64,000 nucleotides of DNA from Citrus sinensis (Eukaryota > Streptophyta > Magnoliopsida > Sapindales > Rutaceae): positions 36,171,001-36,235,000 of the forward strand of contig NC_068560.1 of assembly GCF_022201045.2 (NCBI RefSeq). The letters run 5' to 3'. Positions 37,581 through 50,144 of the stretch are shown piece after piece. Numbering within the stretch: the first letter of the stretch is position 1; the number at the start of each line of letters is the position of its first letter. The position numbers were made by a program, and so were the translations under genes. Under the pieces are notes generated by a model. That model was not told the DNA's origin and searched no databases. It worked only from the letters and a program-made list of their open reading frames with translations.

Positions 37581-40500
37581 ATGGATAATCAACCAGGGAT
37601 GCTGTATTTTCGACGGCCTTGCTTCTTTAATATTTTCTCTTCTAATTTAAGTGCAGAGTGTCTGGTAATCTTTTTTTTTTTTTTTCCATTCTGTCTCGCA
37701 ATATTTATTTTCTCTGATCATTTGTTTCTTAATTTTAGCAACAAATTAGGGTTTAGTGCTTAATGACTAGTATCTAGAGGCTAAGCAGAAGAAAAAAATT
37801 GCTATTATAAGACAGAACAGTCCTTGTAGACTTTCACTACATTGTTCATCCACTAACTTTGGAAGTTCAGATGAAAGATTTTCTTAGCTTTAAACAGAAG
37901 TTTTTTATAACTTAAATCAAATTTTGATGAAATGCTGATGGGTTGTGTGGTTGGATGTTGACCCAGTTGAAATCTATATGTAACAGAAATTACCACTACA
38001 ATTCGTGAGACATATGGAGGGCAGAACATCCGGATCAGTCACATTAATAGGTCCTAGTTGGGATACATGGCACATTGACTTGATTCAACAGGATGATAAT
38101 TTGTTCTTTGATAAAGGATGGCCAGTATTTCTGAGAGACAATTTTATAGAATGTGGTGACCTTTTGGTTTTCAGATATGATGGTGAGTTGCATTTCACCG
38201 TGCAAATATTTGATCAGAGTGGATGTGAGAAGGAAGCTGCATTTAATTCGAAGTCCACCAGTACGGGACAAAAGAGAGAAAGAGAGGAGGCGGTTGCCCA
38301 TTCAGACAAAGCTCTTCAAAGTTTGTTGAAGAAAATTAGAGAATGCTCCTCTTCTTTTGAATCGGATTGTATAGATGATAACCGGGACCGGGAAGCAGAT
38401 TCCTGTGAGGAAACAAGGAGGTGTCTCAGTCTATCTACGATCTTCGCATCGCCTTCTCAACCGAAAACTTGCAACATAAAGCCAGGTAACAAATCCAACC
38501 TTGCGTTGATTTTGAAGACAATCTGTTTCTTGGTTGAACAATTTCCTAGATATTGAGCATTTCTGTTGCTTTTTACCCTTTTCTGAGTCCTCCGGTCGTT
38601 TGAAGAAACTGGAAATAGAATTATAGAAATTGGACTCATGGACTGTGCTCGTTTCTGCATAATATTCTAGTATATAAGCACGTCCACAATGAAGTACTAA
38701 TTGTAATCCAAATTTTCTTCTTGTAAACAGGAGTTTTTAACATCAATATCTTTATTAATCAAAATTTCAGAATTGTGAGAGATTTCTTGTTTTTACCGTC
38801 TTGAATAGATTTTCTTTTACTGTTAGAAAGTGACAGCAAATAAGATGAATTGTATTTACATGATAAAAGTTGTCTTTCATTGTTCTCAGAAGATGAAGAG
38901 AAAAAAGTTGCTCAATCATTCATATCAGCTTTTCCCTATTTCGTCCGAAAAATGAAGAGGTTCAATGTTAGTGGTTCATATACACTGGTAAGTAGTTTCA
39001 TTTGCTATTATGGATATTTGACAGGAGCATGGTCCATGCAACCGCAACACCCCCCCCCCCCCCCCCCAAAATACGTATTCCACTGGAATTTAGAAGAATG
39101 TTGTGGAAAATATTGGTGAACAGATGACATTACTCGCCAACCACCTCCTAATCTCAGCCCTTTTATTCAATCTTTCGACTTCAATCTGCTGCTCAACAAA
39201 TTCCCCAGCCACCAAAGATTTAGATTCACATCAACTAGCACCTCTGTATTTATTTATTAAATCTGGCATTGCTGCTCCCAAGTGATGGTGGCTTGACAGC
39301 CTTCACGCAGAGGTTCCTTTGATTGTTGCTGGCCCATTCACTTAGGGCTAATAGCATTTTACTTCTCCTGGCATGTATTCAATTACATAGAAAATTTATT
39401 GTTTTAGTTTTCTGGATTCTGTTAATAAGATCAGTCGTTTTTTTCCCCCTTTTTGGCGCAGAATATACCATATCAATTTTCAATGGCGCATCTTCCAAAT
39501 TTTAAAACAGAGGTTGTCCTTCACAACCTGAAAGGAGCAAGCTGGACTGTGAATTCTGTGCCTACAACAAAAGTCCACACAAGTCATACTTTTTGTGGAG
39601 GATGGTTGGCCTTTGTTCGTAGTAATGAGATCAAATTAGGAGACATCTGCATTTTCGAACTTGTGCACAAATGTGAATTGCATGTGTATATTCTTAGAGT
39701 TGGAAAGCAGTACCCAGATAGTCAGAGGGGAACAACAGTCTTAACTGGGTCAAATGTAAGCTCCACCACCATATCATGCAAACAGTTTGATGGTGTGCCA
39801 AAGAAAGTGAAGAAGAACTCTCTGAAAAAAATACAGTTATGCAACGTGAAAGGTTCTAAGTCATGTGAAATAAAGAAGCATATTGGTACAGATAGGAATT
39901 CTGTTAGTATTGCAACGTGCTGTCTGCCAAAAATTAGCCATGAAAAATCAGGTAAAGCTGTCAATTGATCATATGTTGGGATTTTCTAGTTGTGATCCGT
40001 TATGCAAGGGGCAATGCTGTACTTCATGTGTCTTCAATTAGATTCTTTTAAGTGAATTTACAGGTAAGATGAGCGCTTTGTATTTATTTTTACCATTCTT
40101 TTTGAGTGTACCTCTTTTCTCTTTTCTTTTCTTTTTTTAATTTTTCTTCATGCTTAATAGCAATTCATAATATTCTGACCTACAATTTTTAGAGAGATTT
40201 GTGTGGGTTAATCTATACACTCATGAAAGTACCTGGTAACTCAACTTGGCTTGTGTGCACTACAGAGGCTGCTGCTCAAAATAGAAATAATGTTGAAGCT
40301 AAAATGGATTCGACACCTGGAGGCAATTTAAGAACGATGATGGCACTTGATGAAGAGAAAGCTGCTCGTTCTTTTAATTCATGTGTTCCTCATTTTGTGA
40401 GAATCATGAGGAAGTTCAACATCAGTGGCTCATATACTTTGGTTAGTACTCTCCTTTGTGTTTGCTGCTTTTGATATTTTGCTGACTTTTATATTTCTTA

Positions 40501-41057
40501 TATATATGGTGGTTGATGGAACTGTATCATGGATAACTTTTTTTAAATTTATAATTATTCGTAACATTTGAGTAAATTCAAAGATCCAGAAGACACAAGT
40601 GAAGTAATAATCGATGTTTTACTTAGCCGACTGCTGTTATTACTCACCAAAATGTTAAAACCTCAAGAATTTCACTCCATATTTACGGGAGTATAAAAAA
40701 TCATTCATTCTCTTTTACTGACTCGTTATTGTCATGCAGAAAATCCCATATAAGTTTGCCATGGCACATCTTCCTGACTGCAAAACAGAGATTGTCCTTC
40801 GAAATTTAAAAGGGGAATGCTGGACCGTTAATTCACTCCCAGACTCCAAAGGGCGGATGGTGCATACGTTTTGTGGAGGGTGGATGGCCTTTGTTCGTGG
40901 TAATGACATCAAAATTGGGGATGTCTGCATATTTGAACTTATCAGCAAGCTTGACATGCGTGTGCATATAACTGGTGTTGGAAGGAAAGAAGTGGACCTT
41001 GAAAGTGGAAAATTAACATCTAACGAATCATCTACTGTTGACCATCCCCTTTTCTGA
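37581..41057 (+). CDS. REM-type B3 transcription factor with three B3 domains
   Basis: This is a nuclear DNA-binding protein of the plant REM/VRN1-like B3 family. Exons: 37581-37664, 37987-38485, 38890-38987, 39462-39951, 40266-40441, 40740-41057. They give 554 residues with all junctions in frame. Three B3 domains each span two exons. B3-1 covers residues ~10-110 (SVTLIGPSWDTWHIDLIQ, FFDKGWPVFLRDNFIECGDLL). B3-2 is ~200-330 (NIPYQFSMAHLPNFKTEVVL, TFCGGWLAFVRSNEIKLGDI). B3-3 is ~410-540 (KIPYKFAMAHLPDCKTEIVL, TFCGGWMAFVRGNDIKIGDV). Domains 2 and 3 and their exon pairs are much more like each other than like domain 1, so an exon-pair duplication made the third. The linkers are charged and low in complexity. 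The partners are the B3 genes at 42487 and 46232. Targets are unknown. Terminal exons rest on splice-site reading only. Confidence 0.85.
39050..39067. repeat. Poly-C tract, 18 bases, in the third intron of the three-B3 gene
   Basis: An uninterrupted C run inside intron 38988-39461, followed by AAAATACG. Confidence 0.95.
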
Positions 41058-42486
41058 GGCACCGGAAGGGATCAAACATCAAAGAACGTGTTAGGTTGTG
41101 GGTATTGATACATCCTTTTCTTATTCTTCAAAAATTAATTTTTTGGACAATTATGTTTTTCAGACAATTTGGTGGCTGTTTTCTACAGGATGGTCTTTCT
41201 TTTGTAAATCAGTAGAAACCAAGGCTAACTAGGTGAGAGTCGTGCGTTCACGCACGATAGGCAACAGAAAGTTTTCCTAAGAAAATGTAGCTAAAGCTTT
41301 TGGTGAACTATGCGGCTATCTGAGTCGTATGTACCATTTTGGCTATCAGAAATCTATTGTCGCCCCATTCTAGTTTAATATAGGAATGGTTTGGAAACCG
41401 TTGTATATATGATGTAATCTTTATTAGCTGTCTCTCTTCCTCGCATTTGTTTATCTGTTTGTAATTTGTATTTGCTTCAAAGGCACTAAACACATTTCCG
41501 GCCTAAGAAAATTACGACAGACCACTAGGAGCTTTAAACCTTGACCTGTTATGTAGATGGTAAGGGACTGGAACCGAATCTTTCTATGTCAAGTGTGCAC
41601 AAGTAATAAGCTAACCGAAATTCGTATGAAGGCCTAACCCTAACATACAATAGAAGCCCGTAATTATTACTCCTTTTTTTTTTTAAATTCTTTTCATTTA
41701 AGAATGAAATAAGAGTGACAAACATAAACTACGATAGATGTTTTAAATTTTTTTTATTTTAAATTTAATTCTAAATAGTAATGTATCATTTATTGATTGA
41801 GTGGTTAGTAATTTTTTATAAGAATAAAATAAAATAATTATATTATTTCATTTATTAATTAGTAAATGTGAAATAAGTTTTTGGATAAAAATTTTGAAAT
41901 ATTCTCTTTTTTGTACTTTAATTATTCTAGGGAAAATGACGCGTCGCACTTCTAAGAGGCTCTGTTACTGTCTGTGGTGGTTTGGAGCGAGTAACATCGG
42001 GGAGGGACAGCTTCTGCTGTCTGCAACTGCCACGTGTATGCCTGTGATTCGGAGGAGTAAAGTTGTTGAACAATGTAAAAGGATACAGGGGTCAGCACAC
42101 AGTATTTTCACTAGTGTTGCAGCTCAGCTTCATCGGAGTGTTTGTAGTCAAGAGTCGGATGCAGACACAGTCACAAGGTTGAAGGGGGTAACAGCTAATA
42201 GCTTCAGGCTTCAACTGCGTCTTTGTCATATCTTTCCTGCAAAAGAATATCAAATCAAATCAACTGTTTCGCTTGTGCCTCATCTGTTGTTCTGGAGTAG
42301 CTTCCCTGGTAAAAAAGTAAATAAATAAATAACGCTTTTATTTTAATTTTCTGACTTTCTTGTTCATAATTAACTTATTAAACTAAATGCATTATGACGT
42401 AATGTCTCAACTCTATTCTTTCGTTAGGTCTCTGAAGTTGAGTTGAGATCAGATCAGATCGGATCCAAAGCTTCAGATTGAGGGAC
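41058..42486. other. Spacer between the two B3 genes, with one unassigned frame
   Basis: 3' flank of the first B3 gene and upstream region of the second. An open plus frame of about 144 codons runs 41894-42328, with an in-frame ATG at 41936 (MTRRTSKRLCYCLWWFG). It lacks any recognised domain and stops 159 bp before the B3 start at 42487. It could be a leader ORF or chance. The rest is AT-rich. Confidence 0.4.
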
Positions 42487-44911
42487 ATGGGGGAAGCGTG
42501 CAACGAATGCAGGAGTTGGGAAGAGGAAATTTATTGGAACCATTTCCAGTGTATCCATTTCATTCAGTATCTTCATACTGGTTTTGATCACCAACTTGTA
42601 CGTTTACCATGCTTTTATTTCTTTTTCATTTTAAAGTTCTTTTACAAATTCAGCTTGTTCACAACAAATACTTTTTTTCTTCAGACCCTTATTATTTGTT
42701 CTAAGTATCCTTCATTGCAAATAATCATTTTTATATATAATAAGCTCAACACGCATCAAAACCAGTAACAAACAAGGCCGGCGGGCCTGTGACGTCTGGC
42801 TTTCTGCCTTTAAAATTAACTCGAAATTGAAACTTTTTTCTCGCAATTGGTAACTGCCAATGTGAGTGGAAGCTCCTACAGTGAAGAAGCCACAAATTGA
42901 CATACAAGTGGAGGAAACCAGTCACCGTTGGAACTAGGGCCGGCCTTTGTGTTTTTTTTACTATCTCGGGCACAACAAAATCTAATTTTTTGCCTTTTGT
43001 TTCACGCACGCATCGGTTTTACTATGTTGGTCATAATGTAACCTAAATTCTTGCTCGAAAGATGAGGAAGCATATTGTTGTGAAGTATGAACCCGTAGGG
43101 TGGAGGAAGGAAGAATCCAGGACACTTCCATAGGGTGTCCATGAGCTTATATACCCATTTGGGTTATCATTTTTAGCCCATGCAAAATCCAGGATTGTAA
43201 CACATACTCAACTGAATCTTGGAAATTTACAAGTGCCACTGCTTTCTTTCTTCCTTTTTCTGTTTTCCTTGAATGGTTATTGAACATTTATCATTTTGTG
43301 GAATCGCAGGCTATTCCCGAAAAGGTTGCTAGAAATTTAAGAAAGAAGCTTCCAGTAACCGTCTCCCTGAAGGCTCCCAGCGGTTTTACATGGGTCGTAG
43401 GAATTACAACGAGAGATCATACCTTGTACTTCAGTCATGGTTGGCCAGAATTTGTCAAAGATCATTTCCTGGGAGAAAATGATATCTTGTTCTTTAAGTA
43501 CAATGGAGGCTCACATTTTGATGTTTTAATGTTTGATGGGCAAAGCCAATGTGAAAAAGCTGTTTCATATTTTGTCAAAAAATGTGGGCATACCGAGCAC
43601 AGCAATCGACGTGAAACCAGAAGAAAAATAAGAGAAACTTCAGTGGAAGGAATTCCCAACTCATCACATTGTGATGTTGACATCACTCCACCAGAGAAAG
43701 GAAGCGATGATGACATCAACAAAATTCCAGTAGGACAGCCAATTGTCACGCCAGCTTCTAGCAAAAGAATTAGGAGGGATGATACTTCTAACGAGTTTGT
43801 TCGTAGCAGGCGAAATTCATATTTTGTCAAAAAACGTAAGCATAAAGACCATGGCAGTGTATCCCAAACCAAAAGAAGAATTGGAGAAAGTTGTGTGGAA
43901 GGAATTCCTAACTCTTCAGATTGTGATGTTGACGTGACTCTGCCAGAGAAAGCAAGTAATGATGAAATTAACAAAATACCAGTGGGAGAGCCAATTGTCA
44001 CCCTAGATTCTAGCAAAAGAATTTGGAGGGTTGATAGTTCTAATGAGCTCGCTCATACTAGGCGAAGTTCGAGAAGCAAGACAGTGTCTACTAATTTTGC
44101 AGAGATGTTAAAGACCAAAACTGGTATTCAGCTTCTTCTCTTCTTTTTATTGCACGACAAAAGGTTTCTAACTTGTTAATTGAACAAATCTTGTTGGCCA
44201 ATGACTAGTTTTTGTAGTCTGCTGTGTATTCTCTTGTTTGAATTATTCTTGTTTATTAATTTTAGTTCTGCAACAAATGCCCTAGGTGATGAACAAACAA
44301 TCATCAATGGAAATGTGGCATTGAGCCCACCTTTTACATCTAACAGGAGGCCTGTGACCCAAGATGAGAAAAATAATGCTTTGCTAATGGCACAAGCAGT
44401 ATCAACCACTGACAGTTTCACAGTAGTCATGAGACCTACTCATGTATATAAGAGATTTTATATGGTAAGCATTTCATTTTCAATCTTATTTTACCTTCTC
44501 TAAACTTTGTTAATCTCTTTTACTTTATTCTTCCATATTTTGAAATTAATTGCTGGATGACTCCCTATGTAAAATTGTTGACCTCATATCATCCTGGTTT
44601 TGCTTCGTCAGGCTATTCCTGCAAGTTGGATGTCAAAGTATCTCACCCTGGAGAATCAAGATGTGATTCTTCGTTTGAATGAGAAAACATGGATCACCCG
44701 ATTTCAATTTTGCAAACCTCGTTGCTCTGGAGGCCTGTCTGGCGGCTGGAAGAATTTTGCTGTAGATAACCACTTAGACGAATTTGATGTCTGTGTGTTC
44801 GGCCCAGACAACCCAGGAACCAAACCTATGGTCCTAAATGTCAGCATTTTTCGAGTGGTGAATGCTGTGGTTCCACTAACCCAAGTGGCCCCCGCTTCCT
44901 TACAGCTTTGA
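42487..44911 (+). CDS. REM-type B3 transcription factor with two B3 domains
   Basis: This is a nuclear REM/VRN1-like B3 factor. Exons: 42487-42597, 43310-44123, 44286-44464, 44612-44911. They give 467 residues, all in frame. The N-terminal block MGEACNECRSWEEEIYW is typical of REM16-like proteins. B3-1 spans residues ~17-115 (AIPEKVARNLRKKLPVTV, WVVGITTRDHTLYFSHGW, FLGENDILFFKYNGGSHF). B3-2 spans ~350-455 (FTVVMRPTHVYKRFYM, AIPASWMSKYL, LSGGWKNFAVDNHLDEFDV). The linker holds two tandem 84-residue units (residues 124-207 and 208-291), described separately. The third exon needs the acceptor CCCTAG at 44280-44285; the upstream alternative runs into a stop. The start is the first ATG in frame. 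It lies 1.4 kb after the three-B3 gene in the same orientation. Confidence 0.87.
43568..44071 (+). repeat. Two tandem 252-bp units inside the B3 coding exon
   Basis: Units 43568-43819 and 43820-44071 encode 84 residues each, in frame. Both start YFVKK and share EGIPNSS.CDVD.T.PEK, INKIPVG.PIVT and SSKRI.R....NE.. in the same order. The encoded region is basic and acidic in patches with potential nuclear-localisation sequences (TRRKIR, TKRRIG, SKRIRR). The duplication lies in the linker between the two B3 domains and enlarges it without disturbing the frame. Confidence 0.95.
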
Positions 44912-46231
44912 AAAGTTGTCCCTGATGCGGAAAGAAAACTGCTTGTTTATCTAGGCTCTGGGCCTTTGTAAATTGCTGTTAACTGGTGTTGGAAGTATTT
45001 CGCGGTTCGCTTGACTTTTGGACTGTACTTTGTAAATTACATGTAATATATTGTCGGATTACTTTATGCAACTGGTCTTACACTTGTGGTAGACTAATTA
45101 TGATAAGCTTTGATGTACAACTTATGCGTTCAACTAAGCTGTCATTTGAGAGTACTGCATTTTGGGAGATTAGGAATTAGGAGTTTGAACATTTTAGAAA
45201 TGTTTCACAATATTCTCTGTTCAACAACAAAGCCTCCTTTGTTGTTACCTCTATATTGAAACCATCATCTGAGCCTGGGTCACTGAAGAAGATTCAAATT
45301 TAACAACTTGGATGACGAACTTTGTAATTGATTGTATGGATTAGCTGAATTGCTCGAAAGAAAGCTGGATGCAACTTTTGTGATTGACATGTAGCAATGA
45401 AATTCTAAGATAAGTAATCATTTAATGTGATTTGTGATAATATCATGTGCCATATTAGTTTAAGATATAATCTTGTCCAAACCTAATAAGCATTACAATT
45501 TTATTTAAAAAATAATGTCAGGCGCTAATATTGACAGCCTTCTCTTCCATTTATTCTTGATTTTTTTATGTGTTTTCATTTATTATGGAGGTCATGGTTT
45601 ATGTACCCCTCCTTGTGTATAAATTTCAGTTTCTGATTTATATTACCGGTCCTGCCTAACCCCACCTTCTGGTGGTTTAAAAAAAAAAAAAAATCCTCTA
45701 TCGTGCAAGATTTTCCAGCCGTTCTATTACGATGAATAAGGTGAAATTTCTGTAACTATTTTCGTCTTCCTATAAATAAAAACTTATTATATGAATTGAT
45801 GCGTCACTCCGTGTAATTTCTTGTTTATTTCTGTAACTTTTTGTGTCTTCACTCCTTACATTTCATTGGAGGGCCGCATCGGTGTCATTTCTTAGAAAAG
45901 AAAAATTAATGTTTTTCTTCGATTAAACGATATCATATTAAATGACGGCAGTTTGATGCACACAGGTCAATTATGGCTATAGCCATAATCAGGATCGTTT
46001 GATAAGTTTAGCAGCCATTGTTAAATATTACCTGAGCATTTAATCACTACAGCAAAGACTATGTGTTATGGCTGATCCCATCAGCCCTGAACAGTTAAGA
46101 GATAAGAGACTATTATTATTCTATTAATCCTCTTCTAGTTTTCATAACAGAGCAAACTGCAAAGAGTATGACTGTCTTTTCCAGAAAAGGAAGCTCTCTG
46201 TTTTTTGGTTTAAGTGATAAAGTTTCCAAGG
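44912..46231. other. Spacer between the second B3 gene and the B3 pseudogene
   Basis: It contains the 3' flank of the two-B3 gene, then AT-rich DNA with a poly-A run at 45680-45693. No further gene seen; the frame at 44986-45180 has no similarity. Confidence 0.55.
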
Positions 46232-47586
46232 ATGGCTAGAAAGAAATACTAAGAAAAAAGACCAACCATCTTCAAGGTCCTAACTGACGACTTCTCCAAA
46301 CGCTTGGTAGTACCAGTACTGTTTCTTCTTTCATTTTTTGTATGCATTTACTGACCTTTATTCGAAGCATTACAAAACCTGTCTGTTGCACAAGAGCCTT
46401 CTCCTTTTTACGTTTGTGTTCTTAATTATTACCACTGATTGATTTTCATGCAAACCATGTTCTCATACGAATTAAATAACCTTCTTTGTAAAATATCAGC
46501 GACCATGAGTGCAGGTTCTTTGCACCAGGGGTGGCCGAAAATATATTTTCGGAAAAGATTGGAGATTTTACTGAAAGTTGGACAATTTCATTTTTTCACC
46601 CCTCACATTTGCAATGATACTTTGTTGCCCCTCGAATTTGACGTTTCTATATAGAATAACGTAATAGCCTATCTTGATTTATTTATTTATTTAAAAAAAA
46701 AAAAAAAAAAAAAAACCCCTCTTGACTCTGGCACTCTTTTCACAGTACTAGCAATTCTCACCTTCAATTAATGCTGCATTTGCACTCCTGGCTATAACAG
46801 ATTTCATGCCTTTCTGTTGTTGACTCCATTTTGAGGATACCTGATTTTAATTTTCTAGTGTATGCCGCCAGCTTTTTTCAAGAACTTTAACGGAAGATCA
46901 CTAGGAAAGTGCATGGTTGACAGTCCTATGGGGAGACATTGGGCTGTAAATGTGGAAGAAAACGGGAATCGCTTGTATTTTGGAAGTGGGAGGCAGGATT
47001 TTGTAAAAGATCATTGCTTAGGATATGGTAATTTTCTTGTTTTCAAATAGTGGTAAATCAAAGTTCAGAATCAAAATCTATTATAAGACCTACTCCGAGA
47101 AGATTATAATAAAGCCAGCCAACAAGACGACCAATGATCACCCTAACTTGCACACAAAGCATGAAAATCAAAACGAAGCTAGACCTACAACTCTGCAGTG
47201 CAAGCATGAGACTTGCAACGCTATCAACAGAAAGAAACCAACCAATTACTTAAACACGAGTACGTGCATGGAACGGGAGAGTTGTATCAAATAGCATCTT
47301 ATTACATAAATATTATTCAAAGTTATACTTTTTCTTAATTTGGAGTTGAATGCATGTGTAGATTGGCTGTAGAAGGTCAAAGAAGAAACCTGTTATTGAA
47401 GGAGTGAAGAAAGCACTAAGAAAATCACCATGTCACTCGTTTAAGTCACAGAATTTCTATTTCATTGTACCTTCAATGAACACCCGCAAACAGTATGTGA
47501 TAAGGTTCCTGCAAAAGATTTATCACACACTAACTTCAAAACTTTGCTCGTACAAAAGACAGGAAAGAGACATAGCCCACGACTGA
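46232..47586 (+). pseudogene. Broken REM-type B3 gene
   Basis: Three pieces in gene order recall a REM B3 gene. Piece 1 (46232-46306) starts with an ATG, has an in-frame TAA at codon 7, then reads RPTIFKVLTDDFSKRL up to a GT donor. Piece 2 starts at 46859 after an AG and reads MPPAFFKNFNGRSLGKC, with GRHWAVNVEENGNRLYFGSG and FVKDHCLGYGNFLVFK, a clear B3 domain. A stop follows at 47048-47050; compared with the family's FKYDGKSKF, two bases appear to be missing. The frame then resumes as GKSKFRIKIYYKTYSEK to about 47294. Piece 3 (47362-47586) has FKSQNFYFIVPSMNTRKQYV, the start of a second B3 domain, without the rest. The early stop, frameshift and missing end make this a decayed third member of the local cluster. 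Confidence 0.8.
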
Positions 47587-47909
47587 TAATTTCACCACTT
47601 TTTAGTTTTAACTTCTCAAATGCAAGCCAAACTCATTTTCCATCCAAAATTTTCATGAATTCATTGCATGAGTTGCATCTGAGAAATCTCTATATCTGAG
47701 TTGGCAAAATAAGAATGCTGAAGATTGAGTTAGATACCAATAAATTAACACAAACTAGAATGATGATGTGAAAGTTCAAAAAAAGGAGATCAGGACCACC
47801 ATAAGGAGAATATGCTCATAGGAACAGGCCCTCTTTAAGAGAATTATGCTGTTGCAAAAAAACTGCCTCAACCAACTGTCCAGAAGTAATGCTTGGCTTC
47901 CTCAGGCTG

Positions 47910-50144
47910 TCAGGCAGAAGGTCTCTGACACGCAGAGAAGAGTTGCCAACTAATGAATGCCATCACCAACGAAGTAAAAAGTTCAAAGCCCACCACCTTT
48001 GGAAATTGCCATCCCAGTCCCCGCCTCAAATAGCTGCAAAGGCCATATATCAGAATAATAAGGGTATTGACGAGTACTATTCTTTACACAGGCTGTTCCA
48101 AACCATGCAAGCAAAATGCTTTTAATTGGTGATCACTGCATGGATGCTATAAGGTCAACCACCATATGGTTTTAAAAGATACATCATTTGGGGTTTGTGG
48201 ACAGTTTATTATGGGAAAATGAAGCCAAGTTTACAGGTTCAAAAGTAATTAAGAAAGACCATAAATTAGGCCTCCCAAATGTTTGTATTTCCAAATTGAT
48301 GGATTTGAAGTAAATTAACCCAGTTTTAACATCAGAAAAAAACTCAAATCTCGCAAACGTTTTAGTAAAGAAAACAATGTTACAATGAAGGTTGAAGAAC
48401 AAACCTTGTAATAGATGGCATGGTTGCAACAATCCCAGCACATGCATATATTATGGGAATCAACGTCTTCGGTTTGTTTTTGCGAAGCCACATCAAAGAT
48501 CCCAATGCAGCAAGGGAAATACTCAACACCTGAAATCATAATTAAATCAGGATACAGATAATTTAACCCTCGACTGGAAACAAGTGGACAGACATATCAG
48601 CTCCATTTCCACCGGGAAAAAATTGAGCTACTTCCCATCTTGCTGAAATTTATGCATTATAAGATCAAAAATTGCATGGTGCAAACAGAAATCAGTTAGA
48701 AAAGTAACTTCTGTCAACTGAGAGAACAAATTTACCAAATTTGCATTAGCTTCTAGCCCTTGAAGAAGGTAGTCCCAAGTAAACTCTAGTCCTCTAGCAC
48801 CCACCCAAAGTGGAGCCAATCTATGTAGAACAGAATCAGCAAAAGCCCAACCTGCCAGCATGGAGAAAGAAGTGAGATAGTAACTTTGAAGTTTAAGATT
48901 ACAGTTTTGACAAGTCTAAAAGGAAAGAGCAAGGACCTCATTCCCACTACTTACAACTAAGTTCACATGCAGTCACAAATAAATTAAAAAAAAACCTTTT
49001 GCTTTAGAAATTAATAAAAGAAGATAAAGAAATTAACATGTATATAGCTCTCTCTCTGTGCGCACATGTGAGTGTGTTTTAACAAAATAACTGAATCAAG
49101 GATTACCCACCCAGTCCAACAGCTTGAAATTTATGATTCTGAGAAATGTTCCTGTGAGTCAACTGGGTTAAGGCAAAGTAAAGCCCAGCAACATCTATAA
49201 AACCGATCAATGCTTTCAACAGTTCCTGAAGAAAAACGACATTCTTGATTGTATGATGAACAAACCACCGGAAGTAAACCATCATAAACAAAGGCATTAT
49301 CTAAGTAAGAATAAAAGCTAGCTACCCCACTCATACCGGCTAATAGAGCAATCAAATACTAATCTTGCACAGACTTGCGATCATCTTTCGTAACGTTTCA
49401 TGACTTTCAAAACACATAATATTTATACAGCCTTGCAGTATATAATGGTCATAAAATATACAACACCAACTTGAATTTGTAAAGAACTACTTACTAGCAT
49501 GCATCATCTCTTTTATCTCTAATATCTCTGAAGTGTATTCACCAAAGAATAAATAAAAATCAACTTATGTGGAATAGAAAGTAAGGAAATTAAGAATGTG
49601 ATAACCGTACGATGATGAAAATCAATTATTATTATACCAACGAAGCTGATCAAAATTTGCTTCTCTCGTTACATGTATTATCTAGCTTTGTGAGATATAA
49701 ATTTCAAAATCAGCAAACTATTACAAGTTAAGCTAAAAAAAATTTCAACTTGGAAAGATTAAAAAAAAAAAAAAAAAGTACCTGATATGGATCGAAGTTA
49801 TCATTCTCTGATACCTTAAGAAACGTCGCTAAGCAAACAAGCTGCACAAGTAACAATTCAAATTTCAAATAATTTACAGCTTAAGTACATTAAATTATGA
49901 GTTAACCAAGCGTACAAACCTTAACAAGAGCTGTGCCGAGATAAACGAGAGCCGCTTTCACAGAGGTACCAAGTGTATCATACTCGGATCTGCACAAGTA
50001 TAATGTAAATTAGCCTCCAAAGACAAGTTACAGATCTAAAAATTTTGACGCGGGATAGTGGCGGTACAAGGGCGTGGCGGAGTAGTAGACTGCGTGAGGG
50101 CCGAAAGTCAGAATCGCACAGTTGAAGAAGTGAAAAACCGTCAT
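47910..50144 (-). CDS. TMEM147: TMEM147 homologue, seven-helix ER membrane protein
   Basis: In animals TMEM147 is part of the BOS complex (with Nicalin and NOMO) of the multipass translocon at the ER; the plant role is assumed to be the same. Exons from the start: 50144-50068, 49989-49920, 49841-49782, 49225-49111, 48851-48736, 48529-48405, 48033-47910. They give 228 residues with every junction in frame, matching the family length. Marks in order: MTVFHFFNCAILTFGPHA, SEYDTLGTSVKAALVYLGTA, SENDNFDPYQELLKALIGFI, LTQLTHRNISQNHKFQAVGL, WAFADSVLHRLAPLWVGARG, FTWDYLLQGLEANANL, MWLRKNKPKTLIPIIYA and LRRGLGWQFPKVVGFEL. It is almost wholly hydrophobic. It is convergent with the B3 cluster and close to the Dof gene. 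Confidence 0.95.

Noticed and set aside
42712-43009. Minus frames between exons 1 and 2 of the two-B3 gene
   Set aside because: They lie in its first intron and match no family.
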